Of a DNA stretch of 36,269 bases, positions 16,001 to 23,092 are shown piece after piece. The notes beneath the pieces were generated by a model. It saw only the letters and a program-made list of their open reading frames with translations, had not been told where the DNA came from and did no database searches. Each line of letters starts with the position of its first letter. Position 1 is the first letter of the stretch. The position numbers and the translations under genes are program-made. The stretch lies in IMG/VR virus record IMGVR_UViG_3300032285_002344, positions 1-36,269 of that record; one strand, 5' to 3'. Source of the stretch: a virus.

Positions 16001-16335
16001 GCTGCGTAAATATCCTTCACTCTATACACCCGCAATCTGTTTTTCTTTTCAAAGGAAACATAAGTCGACCAAGCCACTTGCTTGAAGGCATCCATCATGT
16101 CTCCGGCATACAAATATAAGTGCCAGCAGTCCGGTTCTCCTGCGTCCCAGACGTTGCACCAAGGGTTCACAATTTCATAACGCGGCGCGTCATGGGATAC
16201 GGGTCGGGCCATGAAAAACAGATCCGGCGTGGAAACAACCACCCCATAGATGAGGTGAGCCTCAAGATCCTCCTTGAATGACCGAGCACATGGTTCTTGG
16301 TCATAGACTGCGGCAGCACGTTGGACGGGACTCAT
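15952..16335 (-). CDS. Conserved phage protein of unknown function downstream of terminase
   Basis: 127 residues, with the pattern ARSFKEDLEAHLIYGVVVST, then PDLFFMARPV, CWHLYLYAGDM, and near the end FEKKNRLRVYRV. The acidic EDL-HL, ST-PD-F-M-RPV and FE-KNRLR-Y blocks recur in a family encoded near podoviral terminase genes; no function is known to me. Its last 49 bases overlap the start of the next gene, and the portal-unit promoter lies inside its 3' end. Confidence 0.7.
   Translation of the reverse strand: MSPVQRAAAVYDQEPCARSFKEDLEAHLIYGVVVSTPDLFFMARPVSHDAPRYEIVNPWCNVWDAGEPDCWHLYLYAGDMMDAFKQVAWSTYVSFEKKNRLRVYRVKDIYAACSRHSLVSYRTSIPS
16007..16043 (-). promoter_or_regulatory. Promoter with dyad operator before the portal unit
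   Basis: On the minus strand: AACAGATTG with -35-like TTGCGG (16030-16035), a 17-bp spacer and -10-like TATTTA (16007-16012). The left dyad half GGTGT is kept but the right half is AGTGA (16017-16030). Six bases separate the -10 from ATG 16000, so the mRNA would be leaderless or nearly so. It lies within the coding end of the upstream gene. Confidence 0.6.
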
Positions 16336-16394
16336 GTTGATGCCGTAAACACGTTTATGCCCTCGTGTTCAGATTGGCGGGGTTTGTGAACATG

Positions 16395-17720
16395 TTACCC
16401 GCGGAACCCCATGCGGGCCTGCCTTGGTCGCTCACGCTCAAACCCAAAGTCAATGCGCTTCGGTATGGCACGACGATCCACCACCAGACCGTGGGAGATC
16501 GCTTGAAATGCCATGGAGAATGCGTCCGCAGCGTGGGAGGCATGATCGTGCACCGGAACGTCACGGATCGTTATCCCATCGGTTTCGCTCTTGGAATGGT
16601 ACTGGTCGAGTGCATCGATGCCGTCAGCACACCCTTCCTCGTTGAACGACACCCTCGGAAAAGCCTCCAGTGCCAAGTTGATCCCGTCCCACACGCTAAT
16701 TTGCCTTGGTACGGCAACGACATTCTGCAGGCCCGCGGTGAGTAGGTTGCCTTGGAAGAGTCCACCGTTCACTGTGGCAGCGTCATGGGGGACGAAGTGA
16801 CTGGCATAGTTGTAGGCTTTTGCCTGCAGGCGGGCCACCCACTCAGCCGGAGTCCCGCACTCGTGTGATCCAAAAAGACTCTCCAGCATGACGATGCGGT
16901 CACCGACCATTTGCCAGACCCAGACCCGTTGGTTCAGAGGGGCACCAATGTCCCAAGAGGTGAAGACGGGCACCTCCCTGTGCCATAGGATGTCATTGGA
17001 TACTCGGCGTTGATTGCGGGCATCCTCGATGAGTCTTGAGTAGATTGCTCCCGCCTTGCCCACCGTGAAGTCGCACTCCATTTCCTGCCTGTAGAGGTGC
17101 TCCGGTGTCCCTGCTTGGATTGATGCTAGTTCACTTGGATCAATGATGCCGGACTCACTCGCTTTCAGCATGAGGGAAAACCATTCTGGGTCATTGAGGG
17201 ACTGCTGCCACATCCTCCACAGGAACCCGCGACCCTTGGGTGTACCCGTGAATACGCACCACCCTTGGTAATCGAGCAGGGTGGGTCTAATCACCGAATA
17301 CCATGCCTGCGGGTCAATATCGCTGACCTCGTCCATGATTACGCCATCAAAGAAACCACCGCGGAGTCGCTCATACGCATCACCGGAGTAGAGTCGGATC
17401 GTTGCCTCATTGGGAAAAGTCACCATGAGTTCCTGCTCGTTGTATCGTGTGCCCTCAACGGTTGCGGTGAACTGCTTCAGATACATCCATGCAATGTTCT
17501 TGATCTGGTCGCGGGTCGGGCCGACTAGTGCGTAACGTGTGGGCGGGCCTTCACGCTTAAAGCGCAAAGCACGAGTGACCATGTCCATGATGGCGTGGAA
17601 GGACTTGCCGGAACGACGATGCGCCACCACACACCCAAACCGCTGAGTGCGGAATAGGTAGCCCTTGAACTGCTCTCGCGGGTCGAGTCGCAAGTTAACC
17701 TTTAGTTCCTTTGGGGGCAT
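16395..17720 (-). CDS. terL: Terminase large subunit
   Basis: 441 residues. The ATPase has a Walker A-like HRRSGKS at residues 34-40, Walker B GVIMDE with D130/E131, and the coupling motif FTGTPKG near 157-163. The nuclease domain starts at SWDIGAP (D257 as a metal ligand) and includes the C-terminal DHASHAADAFSMA, the usual final acidic motif. The enzyme packages DNA into the prohead through the portal. It overlaps the preceding small gene by 26 bases. The packaging strategy cannot be read from this sequence. Confidence 0.97.
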   Translation of the reverse strand: MPPKELKVNLRLDPREQFKGYLFRTQRFGCVVAHRRSGKSFHAIMDMVTRALRFKREGPPTRYALVGPTRDQIKNIAWMYLKQFTATVEGTRYNEQELMVTFPNEATIRLYSGDAYERLRGGFFDGVIMDEVSDIDPQAWYSVIRPTLLDYQGWCVFTGTPKGRGFLWRMWQQSLNDPEWFSLMLKASESGIIDPSELASIQAGTPEHLYRQEMECDFTVGKAGAIYSRLIEDARNQRRVSNDILWHREVPVFTSWDIGAPLNQRVWVWQMVGDRIVMLESLFGSHECGTPAEWVARLQAKAYNYASHFVPHDAATVNGGLFQGNLLTAGLQNVVAVPRQISVWDGINLALEAFPRVSFNEEGCADGIDALDQYHSKSETDGITIRDVPVHDHASHAADAFSMAFQAISHGLVVDRRAIPKRIDFGFERERPRQARMGFRG

Positions 17721-17979
17721 TGGCGAGTTGCTCGATCTTGTTCATGAGTCGCATGAACTCTCCCGCGGTGATCTCGTTATCAAAGGCGATCTCCATGGGC
17801 CAATCGTCGGTTTCTCCACAGTTCTCGTGGATGAAGGCACAGAGTCGCAGCACCGCGTTGCGTAACTTGTGGGCATTCACGAGTTCCCTCTCCAGATCGC
17901 GGGCATGTTCCAAGATGTTGGTCGCCAGTGCCCCATTTGGGCGCATCAGAGCGTCCGTTCTTGGGGTTTTAGAACTCAT
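17695..17979 (-). CDS. Small phage protein between terminase subunits
   Basis: 94 residues: MSSKTPRTDALM, then LEHARDLERELV and an acidic C-terminal half. The N-terminal PRTDA followed by a helical ARDLERE segment is common among small phage proteins of unknown function. The start overlaps the small terminase stop (ATGA), so it is cotranslated with the packaging genes. Confidence 0.65.
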   Translation of the reverse strand: MSSKTPRTDALMRPNGALATNILEHARDLERELVNAHKLRNAVLRLCAFIHENCGETDDWPMEIAFDNEITAGEFMRLMNKIEQLANAPKGTKG

Positions 17980-18473
17980 TCCATTTTTACCCCACCGATG
18001 TAGACATCCACCTCCACATTGGTCTTGCCGGAATGCTCAATGTCGATGCGCTCCCCGTACTTCTTTGGGGCGAGTTTGCTCATGACCCACTTGAGGGTGT
18101 CCACCCGCAGTCGGCTGCGCTGCACATGCTCTGCATGAAGCACGATGCGATCCTGCTTTGTGCGTTCACATTCAAGGATCTCCCAATCGTTGCGACCGTC
18201 ATGGGCAATCTCCTGTATCTGGTCGAGGAATGCGTCTGCCTGCTTTTCTCGCGCCTGCGCGTATTGCTCCCGAAAGGATTTATTCTCATCCAACCATCGG
18301 TAAACCATGGACTGCGAAGGCATGCCTTCCAGCAAACAGATGTGGCGCATGCTTTCACCTGCTGCGATGCGTCTGCAAATCTCCTCGGCTTTCTCCTCTG
18401 TAAATGCGGAGGGTCTGCCTATCTTCTTTTGGACGGGCACCAGTGCTTTGGATGCTTTCTTTTTGGCAGGCAT
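17976..18473 (-). CDS. terS: Terminase small subunit
   Basis: 165 residues. The DNA-binding region reads GRPSAFTEEKAEEICRRIAA, then GESMRHICLLEGMPSQSMVYRWL, a classical small-terminase helix-turn-helix. A coiled oligomerisation region (REQYAQAREKQADAFLDQI) and a beta-rich C-terminus follow. It recognises the packaging start and recruits the large subunit. The start is set at ATG 18473, which overlaps the DUF3310 stop (TAATG); an upstream start at 18512 would lie inside that gene. Confidence 0.92.
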   Translation of the reverse strand: MPAKKKASKALVPVQKKIGRPSAFTEEKAEEICRRIAAGESMRHICLLEGMPSQSMVYRWLDENKSFREQYAQAREKQADAFLDQIQEIAHDGRNDWEILECERTKQDRIVLHAEHVQRSRLRVDTLKWVMSKLAPKKYGERIDIEHSGKTNVEVDVYIGGVKME

Positions 18474-18676
18474 TAGCGTGTCCTGCGCTCGATTTCTTTC
18501 TGGATGTACCAAACGGCTTTGTGCAGGTCTTGGATGGGAGCGTTTTTATCGTCGCACCTCCAGAGGTACTTGATCGCATTGCCGATGCAGAAATTCATGT
18601 GCTGGGTCACCTCAATGCACTCCACGCCGGAGGGGTGGGTCGTGTAGTGCTTGGGGTTAGTAACCGGATCGTGCAT
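18473..18676 (-). CDS. DUF3310 (SaV-like) protein
   Basis: 67 residues: DPVTNPKHYTTHPSGVECIE, HMNFCIGNAIKYLWRC, then a KAVWYIQKEIE helix. NPKHY, P-G-ECI, F--GNA-KY-WR and DL-KA--Y are the diagnostic positions of DUF3310, related to the small nucleotide-kinase-like phage proteins. A role in nucleotide metabolism is inferred. Start ATG 18676 overlaps the SSB-like stop (TGATG). Confidence 0.85.
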   Translation of the reverse strand: MHDPVTNPKHYTTHPSGVECIEVTQHMNFCIGNAIKYLWRCDDKNAPIQDLHKAVWYIQKEIERRTR

Positions 18677-18993
18677 CAAAACGGGATGTCGTCGTTCTCG
18701 GTGGAATCTTGGTGGACGATGCGCTCGACCTTGGGGGAGGGGGCGGGTGCGTCACCTTTGATCTGATAGTTGCCAAGGATCTGTTTGGCTACCGCGCCGG
18801 ACTCGCGTTGCTCTTTGGACAAGTCATGCTTCACTTGCCCGTCTTGATCGTGATCGTCGCGACCGTGCTCGTTGGGCCAGCACACGAGGTTGAGAAATAT
18901 CGCCTTCTCTCCGTTTTTGCGGGTGATCTCTCGCAGGAGGGACTTGTCGATCTTGGTGACATCGATGCTGAGTTTGAACAGTGGTTGGGCCAT
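18676..18993 (-). CDS. Single-stranded DNA-binding protein-like
   Basis: 105 residues. The N-terminal half could form a small beta barrel (FKLSIDVTKIDKSLLRE; KNGEKAIFLNLVCWPNE), and the end is acidic and finishes ENDDIPF. An acidic tip ending DDIPF is the interaction tail of bacterial and phage SSBs, which docks replication and repair partners. The body resembles short phage SSB-like proteins more than E. coli SSB. Its A/C-rich leader (AACCCAAACACCC before ATG) lacks a Shine-Dalgarno sequence. Confidence 0.75.
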   Translation of the reverse strand: MAQPLFKLSIDVTKIDKSLLREITRKNGEKAIFLNLVCWPNEHGRDDHDQDGQVKHDLSKEQRESGAVAKQILGNYQIKGDAPAPSPKVERIVHQDSTENDDIPF

Positions 18994-19004
18994 GGGTGTT
19001 TGGG

Positions 19005-19175
19005 TTACGGGTACTTGATGACTGTGCGGTTGTGTTTCTTGAGGAAGACCTCACCCCGTGGGGTAGAGTCTGCCTTGAGATTCGGGAAGTTGGCGCGGAA
19101 CACGGGGAAGTTGTCATGACGGGCATCTCCTTTGCCGACTCGTCTCTCGGAGTGCTGTGTGCGTTGTACGGACAT
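19005..19175 (-). CDS. Small basic protein, first gene of the SSB-terminase unit
   Basis: 56 residues, strongly basic, starting MSVQRTQHSERRVGKGDARH and ending FLKKHNRTVIKYP. No family recognised. It is the first frame after the promoter at 19212-19246 and ends 11 bases before the SSB-like gene. The in-frame stop and compact spacing support it, but it is short. Confidence 0.55.
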   Translation of the reverse strand: MSVQRTQHSERRVGKGDARHDNFPVFRANFPNLKADSTPRGEVFLKKHNRTVIKYP

Positions 19176-19211
19176 GTGTTCGGTCTTGATCTATGACAGG
19201 TGACAGGTGAG

Positions 19212-19246
19212 ATTTTACCGAGGTGTCAATACACCGCAATCTGTTT
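19212..19246 (-). promoter_or_regulatory. Promoter with dyad operator before the SSB-terminase unit
   Basis: On the minus strand: AACAGATTG with -35-like TTGCGG (19234-19239), a 16-bp spacer and -10-like TAAAAT (19212-19217), the best -10 of the set. The perfect dyad GGTGT-ATTG-ACACC is at 19222-19235. The site overlaps the stop of the PAPS-reductase-like gene. A roughly 30-nt leader follows, with a short tandem repeat (CACCTGT twice). Confidence 0.7.
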
Positions 19247-20036
19247 ATGCCTCAAAACACCCACATGGCACTTTTGCGGGATCGTTCTCGTCAAGCCACT
19301 CAAACATTTTCATTTGATCGTCATCCGCGGCGACAATATCACTCCACTTGACTCCGAAGTGCAGTCCCTCAATACGACCTTTCACGTTCATGTTCTGCTC
19401 TAGTTTTATCGCACGATCAAAATAATCGGGGTAATCCTTCCGTAACCGGATGATTTCTCCGAGTTTCATGGATGGGCAAAAAAAACACGACGATTTGCCC
19501 ACCTGTGGCAATCCATGTCGCTTAATTGCAGCAACGCAATCCGATCGTTGCCACATCCACTCAATGAGGGGATACCACTGACGTTCGGTTATGCTTTTGC
19601 TAAGATTCTTGTGTTGGATGTTATGTGCCCTATGACCTTCTCCAACATCGTAGCCAACCGCAGAAATCACATGCGTAAGGTTTTTAGATTTTAACCACCG
19701 AGTCACATGGGTTTTTTGGGGGTCAAGTTTATACTTCATACTGCATGCTTTTGATCCGTAAGTGAGGGACGGAAGAACCTTGTTTCGCAGGCAATCTTTT
19801 TCCAGTGATGTCTGCTCCTTTTTGTAAGTCTTAAAGACGATCTCAATAGGAATGCCCCACCATTCTATCGTCTTTTTGGACATGAATTGAATGTGCTCGT
19901 AGGTGTGAGGTAATTCTCCACCTGTATCGGCAAACACAATAAGGTCGGGCTTGATGTCTCGTTCCCGAAACCCGCAAAGCATGGCAACCGAGTTGGTTCC
20001 TCCCCCGTAGGCTACGACGATTGGTATCTCATTCAT
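19245..20036 (-). CDS. PAPS reductase-like PP-loop protein (adenine nucleotide alpha-hydrolase superfamily)
   Basis: 263 residues. The P-loop-like AYGGGTNSVAML is at residues 9-20 (the usual SGGKDS appears as GGGTNS), then FADTGGELPHTYEHI. Paired cysteines appear in SKACSMK and SSCFFCPSMK and could bind metal or a cluster. Enzymes of this fold activate a substrate with ATP or use adenylated sulphate; phage members are annotated as PAPS reductase but rarely tested. Its place after the helicase loader suggests nucleic acid or sulphur-related modification rather than bulk sulphate assimilation (inference). Start ATG 20036 overlaps the loader stop (ATGA). Codons look more AT-rich than in neighbours. 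Confidence 0.8.
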   Translation of the reverse strand: MNEIPIVVAYGGGTNSVAMLCGFRERDIKPDLIVFADTGGELPHTYEHIQFMSKKTIEWWGIPIEIVFKTYKKEQTSLEKDCLRNKVLPSLTYGSKACSMKYKLDPQKTHVTRWLKSKNLTHVISAVGYDVGEGHRAHNIQHKNLSKSITERQWYPLIEWMWQRSDCVAAIKRHGLPQVGKSSCFFCPSMKLGEIIRLRKDYPDYFDRAIKLEQNMNVKGRIEGLHFGVKWSDIVAADDDQMKMFEWLDENDPAKVPCGCFEA

Positions 20037-20719
20037 GCCTTCACAATTTTCGAAAACTCTTTCAACCTGCGTAAGATCGCGGTGGCGCGGTCTTGTGAGA
20101 ACATCCCGTGCAATCCCTCGGCATCCGAGTTGCTTGTCCATATGGTCGGCAACCTTCGACTCGTCCGGTACTCCAGCAAGTCGTAGAGTTCGCTTTCTGC
20201 GCGGTCGGTCATACGGCCCTTTCCCAGATCGTCGAGGAGTAGCACCTCGCAACTCCGGCACATGGTCAGAATCGAGACCGCTATGGACTTGGTGGCAGGG
20301 TTGTCGGCAAACTGGTTGGCACTGTTTAATGCCAGATCCGTTGCCGATATGTAGAAGGTGGTGTGCCCGTCATCGTGCATCCTTTCCAGTAGCAGCACCG
20401 CTGATCGGGTCTTGCACCGTCCCGATAGTCCAATGAGTCCGATCCCGATGGGGTTGTATTCCCACGATTCGGTCGACTCGCGTAAACGGGCAGGAATGCG
20501 TTCCGGCAGGGTGTCGAGGTAGATCGGAGGGATCATTTGCTTAAAACGATCCCTGCGGGCATTCTCGCGCCGTTTTGCGGCATCCTGCTCCGCGTAGGCG
20601 ATGGACTTTTCGGTGCAGGGGTCGCACTTGGTGGGGGAGAAGACCACTTTGTTGCCAAAGGTGATCGGCTCAAAGGTGAAGGGTGTCGCGCAATCGGCGC
20701 ATGTCGATGTCTTGGTCAT
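20033..20719 (-). CDS. DnaC-like AAA+ helicase loader
   Basis: 228 residues. An N-terminal zinc ribbon (C7, C10, C32, C35) precedes the ATPase: Walker A GLSGRCKT at 97-104, Walker B LLLDD at 160-164 with a following GKGRMTDRAESELYDLL helix, and sensor I PTIWTSNSD at 191-199. This order is that of DnaC/IstB-type loaders that place a replicative helicase at the origin. As no phage helicase is seen, it probably recruits the host one. Start ATG 20719 overlaps the replication protein stop (TAATG). Confidence 0.88.
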   Translation of the reverse strand: MTKTSTCADCATPFTFEPITFGNKVVFSPTKCDPCTEKSIAYAEQDAAKRRENARRDRFKQMIPPIYLDTLPERIPARLRESTESWEYNPIGIGLIGLSGRCKTRSAVLLLERMHDDGHTTFYISATDLALNSANQFADNPATKSIAVSILTMCRSCEVLLLDDLGKGRMTDRAESELYDLLEYRTSRRLPTIWTSNSDAEGLHGMFSQDRATAILRRLKEFSKIVKA

Positions 20720-21357
20720 TAGAATGCGTATTCGGCGGGTAGGGTGGAAACGGTTGCCTGCATTGGTGCGTCGATCCTGTTCAGCCAGTTGACCACAAAC
20801 CTGCGGGTCTTTTGCTTGCCTCGACGGGTGGATAGCCAAGCATCCATTTTGCGGGACTCGTTCTCGACATCAATGTGTGGGTAGTTGCCCTTGATCGATT
20901 CCAACCATTCCGAGTCCGAAAGTTTTTGAGTCGGTTGCGGTTTCACCGCGACTGTCTTCTCTTCTTTAGTATTAAGTTCTGAGTCTTGAGTGTTAAGTAG
21001 CATAGCGTTCGCAGTGCGATCGGTGTGCGTTCGCATAGCGTTCGCATAGCGTTCGCATGATTTGTGTCTGGTCAAAGCAGACTCCCGTGCCTTCTGTGAT
21101 TTGGCGTAAGTCTTTTCTAGTTCGGATGTTACCTTCCTATGAGTCCACCCTTCCTCAACCGGAGTGAAAAACTCCATGAGCACGGCATCGATCACCTCCG
21201 CGGTCGATCTGAGCTTTCGCTCTAGACCATCTCGCTTGATCGGAGTCTCCGTATCGTATGCCATGTCCAGCATCCTGCGGTAACATAAGTCCTCATCATT
21301 GGTGAGGTGAGTTGTCGCGTGATGGTACGCTTTAATATCGAAATTGTAGTAGTGCAT
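20719..21357 (-). CDS. DUF1376-type replication protein carrying the origin repeats
   Basis: 212 residues. The N-terminus MHYYNFDIKAYHHATTHLT continues DEDLCYRRMLDMAYDTETPI, the YdaU/DUF1376 signature of phage replication initiators. The C-terminal WLNRIDAPM region resembles the DnaT-like helper found in such proteins. The middle (about residues 100-120) is encoded by five in-phase 11-bp repeats, a likely lambda-O-like arrangement of iterons inside the gene. The start at 21357 abuts the nuclease-like stop (TGATG); an upstream in-frame start at 21378 would lie inside that gene. Confidence 0.85.
   Translation of the reverse strand: MHYYNFDIKAYHHATTHLTNDEDLCYRRMLDMAYDTETPIKRDGLERKLRSTAEVIDAVLMEFFTPVEEGWTHRKVTSELEKTYAKSQKARESALTRHKSCERYANAMRTHTDRTANAMLLNTQDSELNTKEEKTVAVKPQPTQKLSDSEWLESIKGNYPHIDVENESRKMDAWLSTRRGKQKTRRFVVNWLNRIDAPMQATVSTLPAEYAF
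20959..21057. other. Predicted replication origin: five 11-bp iterons plus AT-rich tract
   Basis: Plus-strand 11-mers in exact 11-base register: 21003-21013, 21014-21024 (degenerate), 21025-21035, 21036-21046 and 21047-21057. The consensus is TAGCGTTCGCA; units 1, 3 and 4-5 of this series agree best. The adjoining 20959-21000 is AT-rich. Eleven is not a multiple of three, so the repeats are not protein repeats, and the spacing of one helical turn fits initiator binding. They lie in the replication protein gene, as in lambda O. Confidence 0.7.
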
Positions 21358-21689
21358 CAGAAGGTCTCCTCCACCCACATGCCCTTTTTCCGAGTGAATG
21401 CCTTGAACAAGAACATCGGGAATATCTCCGCGGCGACCTTGATCTTGACCCGTGCATCGTCCTCCCAGAATCCTTTGACCTCATGCATTTCAATGGTCAT
21501 GTCGTTGGTCACGACCATGAAGTCGGGGGTGTAGGTTGTCCGGTCGGCAAGCCGAATCTTGATGGGTTCGTACATGAATGACCGGATCTCGCCCGCGGTT
21601 ACCATCAGTGCGAGCGAGTCCCTGTACGCGGTTTCTAACTTGTTCATGGTGCCCGCGACCCGCGGTGCCCGTGCTCGTGCGTACCTCAT
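21357..21689 (-). CDS. PD-(D/E)xK-type phage nuclease-like protein (DUF1064-like)
   Basis: 110 residues. The key run is FMYEPIKIRLADRTTYTPDF, then EMHEVKGFWEDDARVKIKVAAE. A YTPDF acidic site followed by E-x-K in HEVKG is the core of compact phage PD-(D/E)xK nucleases, including Holliday-junction-type enzymes. Resolution of recombination intermediates is inferred, fitting the ERF gene upstream. The start is ATG 21689, overlapping the previous stop (ATGA). Confidence 0.75.
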   Translation of the reverse strand: MRYARARAPRVAGTMNKLETAYRDSLALMVTAGEIRSFMYEPIKIRLADRTTYTPDFMVVTNDMTIEMHEVKGFWEDDARVKIKVAAEIFPMFLFKAFTRKKGMWVEETF

Positions 21690-22009
21690 TCTCCTGCCTC
21701 CATGTGCTGCGCCATGGCCTCGCGTATTTCGAGGATGCAGTTTTTGATCAGCAAACACCTCTCGTCATCCTTGGAGTGGAACGTCTTGAGGGTCTGGTAC
21801 TGGTGATACAAAAGACCCACACATAGTTCAAAGACCTCGTGCGTTGCCTCTTTCACGCCATCGGTATGGCCCAAACCGTAACCATGCTTAAACCCGTACT
21901 CGCAACGATCTTTCGGTGTCGGGATATATTCCTCCGGCGGGACACCGAGGTGCCTCAGTCCAAGGGTTTGCCAGAACTGCTTCCATTTTGCGTGGATCTT
22001 TTCAGTCAT
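21686..22009 (-). CDS. Small phage protein, unknown function
   Basis: 107 residues. MTEKIHAKWKQFWQTLGL, then DRCEYGFKHGYGLGHTDGVKEA and a helical C-terminus (DDERCLLIKNCILEIREAMAQ). No family recognised. Start ATG 22009 overlaps the previous gene's stop. A dyad site (22030-22043) lies 21 bases before the ATG within that gene. Confidence 0.6.
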   Translation of the reverse strand: MTEKIHAKWKQFWQTLGLRHLGVPPEEYIPTPKDRCEYGFKHGYGLGHTDGVKEATHEVFELCVGLLYHQYQTLKTFHSKDDERCLLIKNCILEIREAMAQHMEAGE

Positions 22010-22310
22010 TGTTTTCGAGGGTTTGGGGTCGTGTATATACACCAAGGACACTAGCGTGTCTTTCGGGTCTCTTTGCCTGCCTGTATCCAATTCGGGTGAC
22101 GATCCCTGCACGGCATGCCGTGAGGAACAATGCGCCCATTGCGTTGGGGGTGGGGGGTTCTCCGATCCATTGCCGGACATCTTCCGCGGTGATCTCGTTG
22201 CCGTTGGCGACAAGGGTCATGATCACGGAAAGACCGGAGTCCCTCCACGATTGCGGGGTGTTCTTGCTAACTCGGTAGACACCGAGGTCTCGTAGGGTGG
22301 TGCCGTTCAT
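22002..22310 (-). CDS. Winged-helix-like conserved phage protein
   Basis: 102 residues. RDLGVYRVSKNTPQSWRD, ITAEDVRQWIGEPPTPNAMG and AGIVTRIGYRQAKRPERHAS form a pattern (RD-G, F/ITAEDVR, PNA-GA, GIV--GY-----R--H) shared by small phage proteins encoded in replication clusters. The fold is probably a winged helix; the role is unknown. Start ATG 22310 overlaps the previous gene's stop by ATGA. GVYT near its end is encoded by the dyad at 22030-22043. Confidence 0.6.
   Translation of the reverse strand: MNGTTLRDLGVYRVSKNTPQSWRDSGLSVIMTLVANGNEITAEDVRQWIGEPPTPNAMGALFLTACRAGIVTRIGYRQAKRPERHASVLGVYTRPQTLENND
22030..22043 (-). promoter_or_regulatory. Dyad operator inside coding sequence
   Basis: GGTGT-ATAT-ACACG on the minus strand, containing the perfect 12-base palindrome GTGTATATACAC. 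It lies 21 bases before the ATG of the 21686-22009 gene, the same distance as at the promoters. The matching -10 position (ACCCTC) is poor, so it may be an operator without promoter activity. Confidence 0.35.
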
Positions 22311-22636
22311 TTCAACGTGCGCTTGAATTTCCGGCTTTTGAAGCCAAGTCGGGCGCGGATTTGACACGGTGGAACCCCGACAAGCCTGCAGAGGATGTCG
22401 AGTTGTGGGGAGTTGAAGAACCAGATGAGTTCCTCGACCTGCTGCGGGCTTTCGATGTTGATCGGACGGTTCCAACTGCCATCGGCGCGGCGTGACCAGA
22501 ACTTGCTGTTGACCGAGTGGTCGGGCCGAATGACGGTGAGTCTTCGCAGGTAGCGGAAATCATCCACTGCCTGCGCGATAATTTCACTGGCAAGCTCGCG
22601 GTAGTTATCGAGTAGGTGGGTTTCATCAGCGGGCAT
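22307..22636 (-). CDS. Small phage protein, unknown function
   Basis: 109 residues. A helical N-terminus (NYRELASEIIAQAVDDFRYL), then GSWNRPINIESPQQVEELIW and a basic C-terminus (RARLGFKSRKFKRTLK) that could touch nucleic acid. No family recognised. It overlaps the coiled-coil gene by 11 bases and the next gene by ATGA. Confidence 0.6.
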   Translation of the reverse strand: MPADETHLLDNYRELASEIIAQAVDDFRYLRRLTVIRPDHSVNSKFWSRRADGSWNRPINIESPQQVEELIWFFNSPQLDILCRLVGVPPCQIRARLGFKSRKFKRTLK

Positions 22637-22985
22637 ATTGTGTGTAGTCGGGGGATGCGTAGTGCCATTCAGTGCTCATGTTTAAAAACCCGCGGAGCCG
22701 AGTGATCTCCGCATGGCATTCGTCGAGCAATGAGTCCTTGGTCGCCAGCATGTCGGTGAGGTGTCTGTTCTCTCGATCCAAAGACAGGTTTTGCTTCTCT
22801 AGGCGGGCGCAGTCGGTCATGAACCACTGCAACGAATCAAACATCTCCGCTGGGGTTTTGAACGTGTAGTGCTCCGTGAATCGGTCGTGCTTCTGCACCC
22901 GTGCCTCATGCGCGACGATTTGCTGCTGGATCTCCTCGTGCTCGCCTTCGGGGGAGATGATTTTTGAGACAACCTTGGTGCTCAT
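22626..22985 (-). CDS. Coiled-coil phage protein, unknown function
   Basis: 119 residues. Two helical stretches (EEIQQQIVAHEARVQKHDRF and ARLEKQNLSLDRENRHLTDM) predict coiled coils, separated by a TPAEMFDSLQWFM segment. The start is ATG 22985, overlapping the 36-residue gene's stop (ATGA); a longer in-frame start at 23063 would lie in that gene. Function unknown. Confidence 0.65.
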   Translation of the reverse strand: MSTKVVSKIISPEGEHEEIQQQIVAHEARVQKHDRFTEHYTFKTPAEMFDSLQWFMTDCARLEKQNLSLDRENRHLTDMLATKDSLLDECHAEITRLRGFLNMSTEWHYASPDYTQYAR

Positions 22986-23092
22986 TGTTTTTCCTCCTCG
23001 TCGATGCGGTTGAGTTCCTCCTTCAATGCCTCGCGGATCTTGATGATCTGTTCTGTCACCCAATCAATGTCGTTGAGCGTGGGGTCTTTCAT
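22982..23092 (-). CDS. Micro-gene between ERF and coiled-coil genes
   Basis: 36 residues: MKDPTLNDIDWVTEQIIKIR, then an acidic helix ending DEEEKQ. The ATG overlaps the ERF stop by ATGA and its own stop overlaps the next ATG the same way. This double coupling is the main support for a real gene. No family recognised. Confidence 0.6.
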   Translation of the reverse strand: MKDPTLNDIDWVTEQIIKIREALKEELNRIDEEEKQ

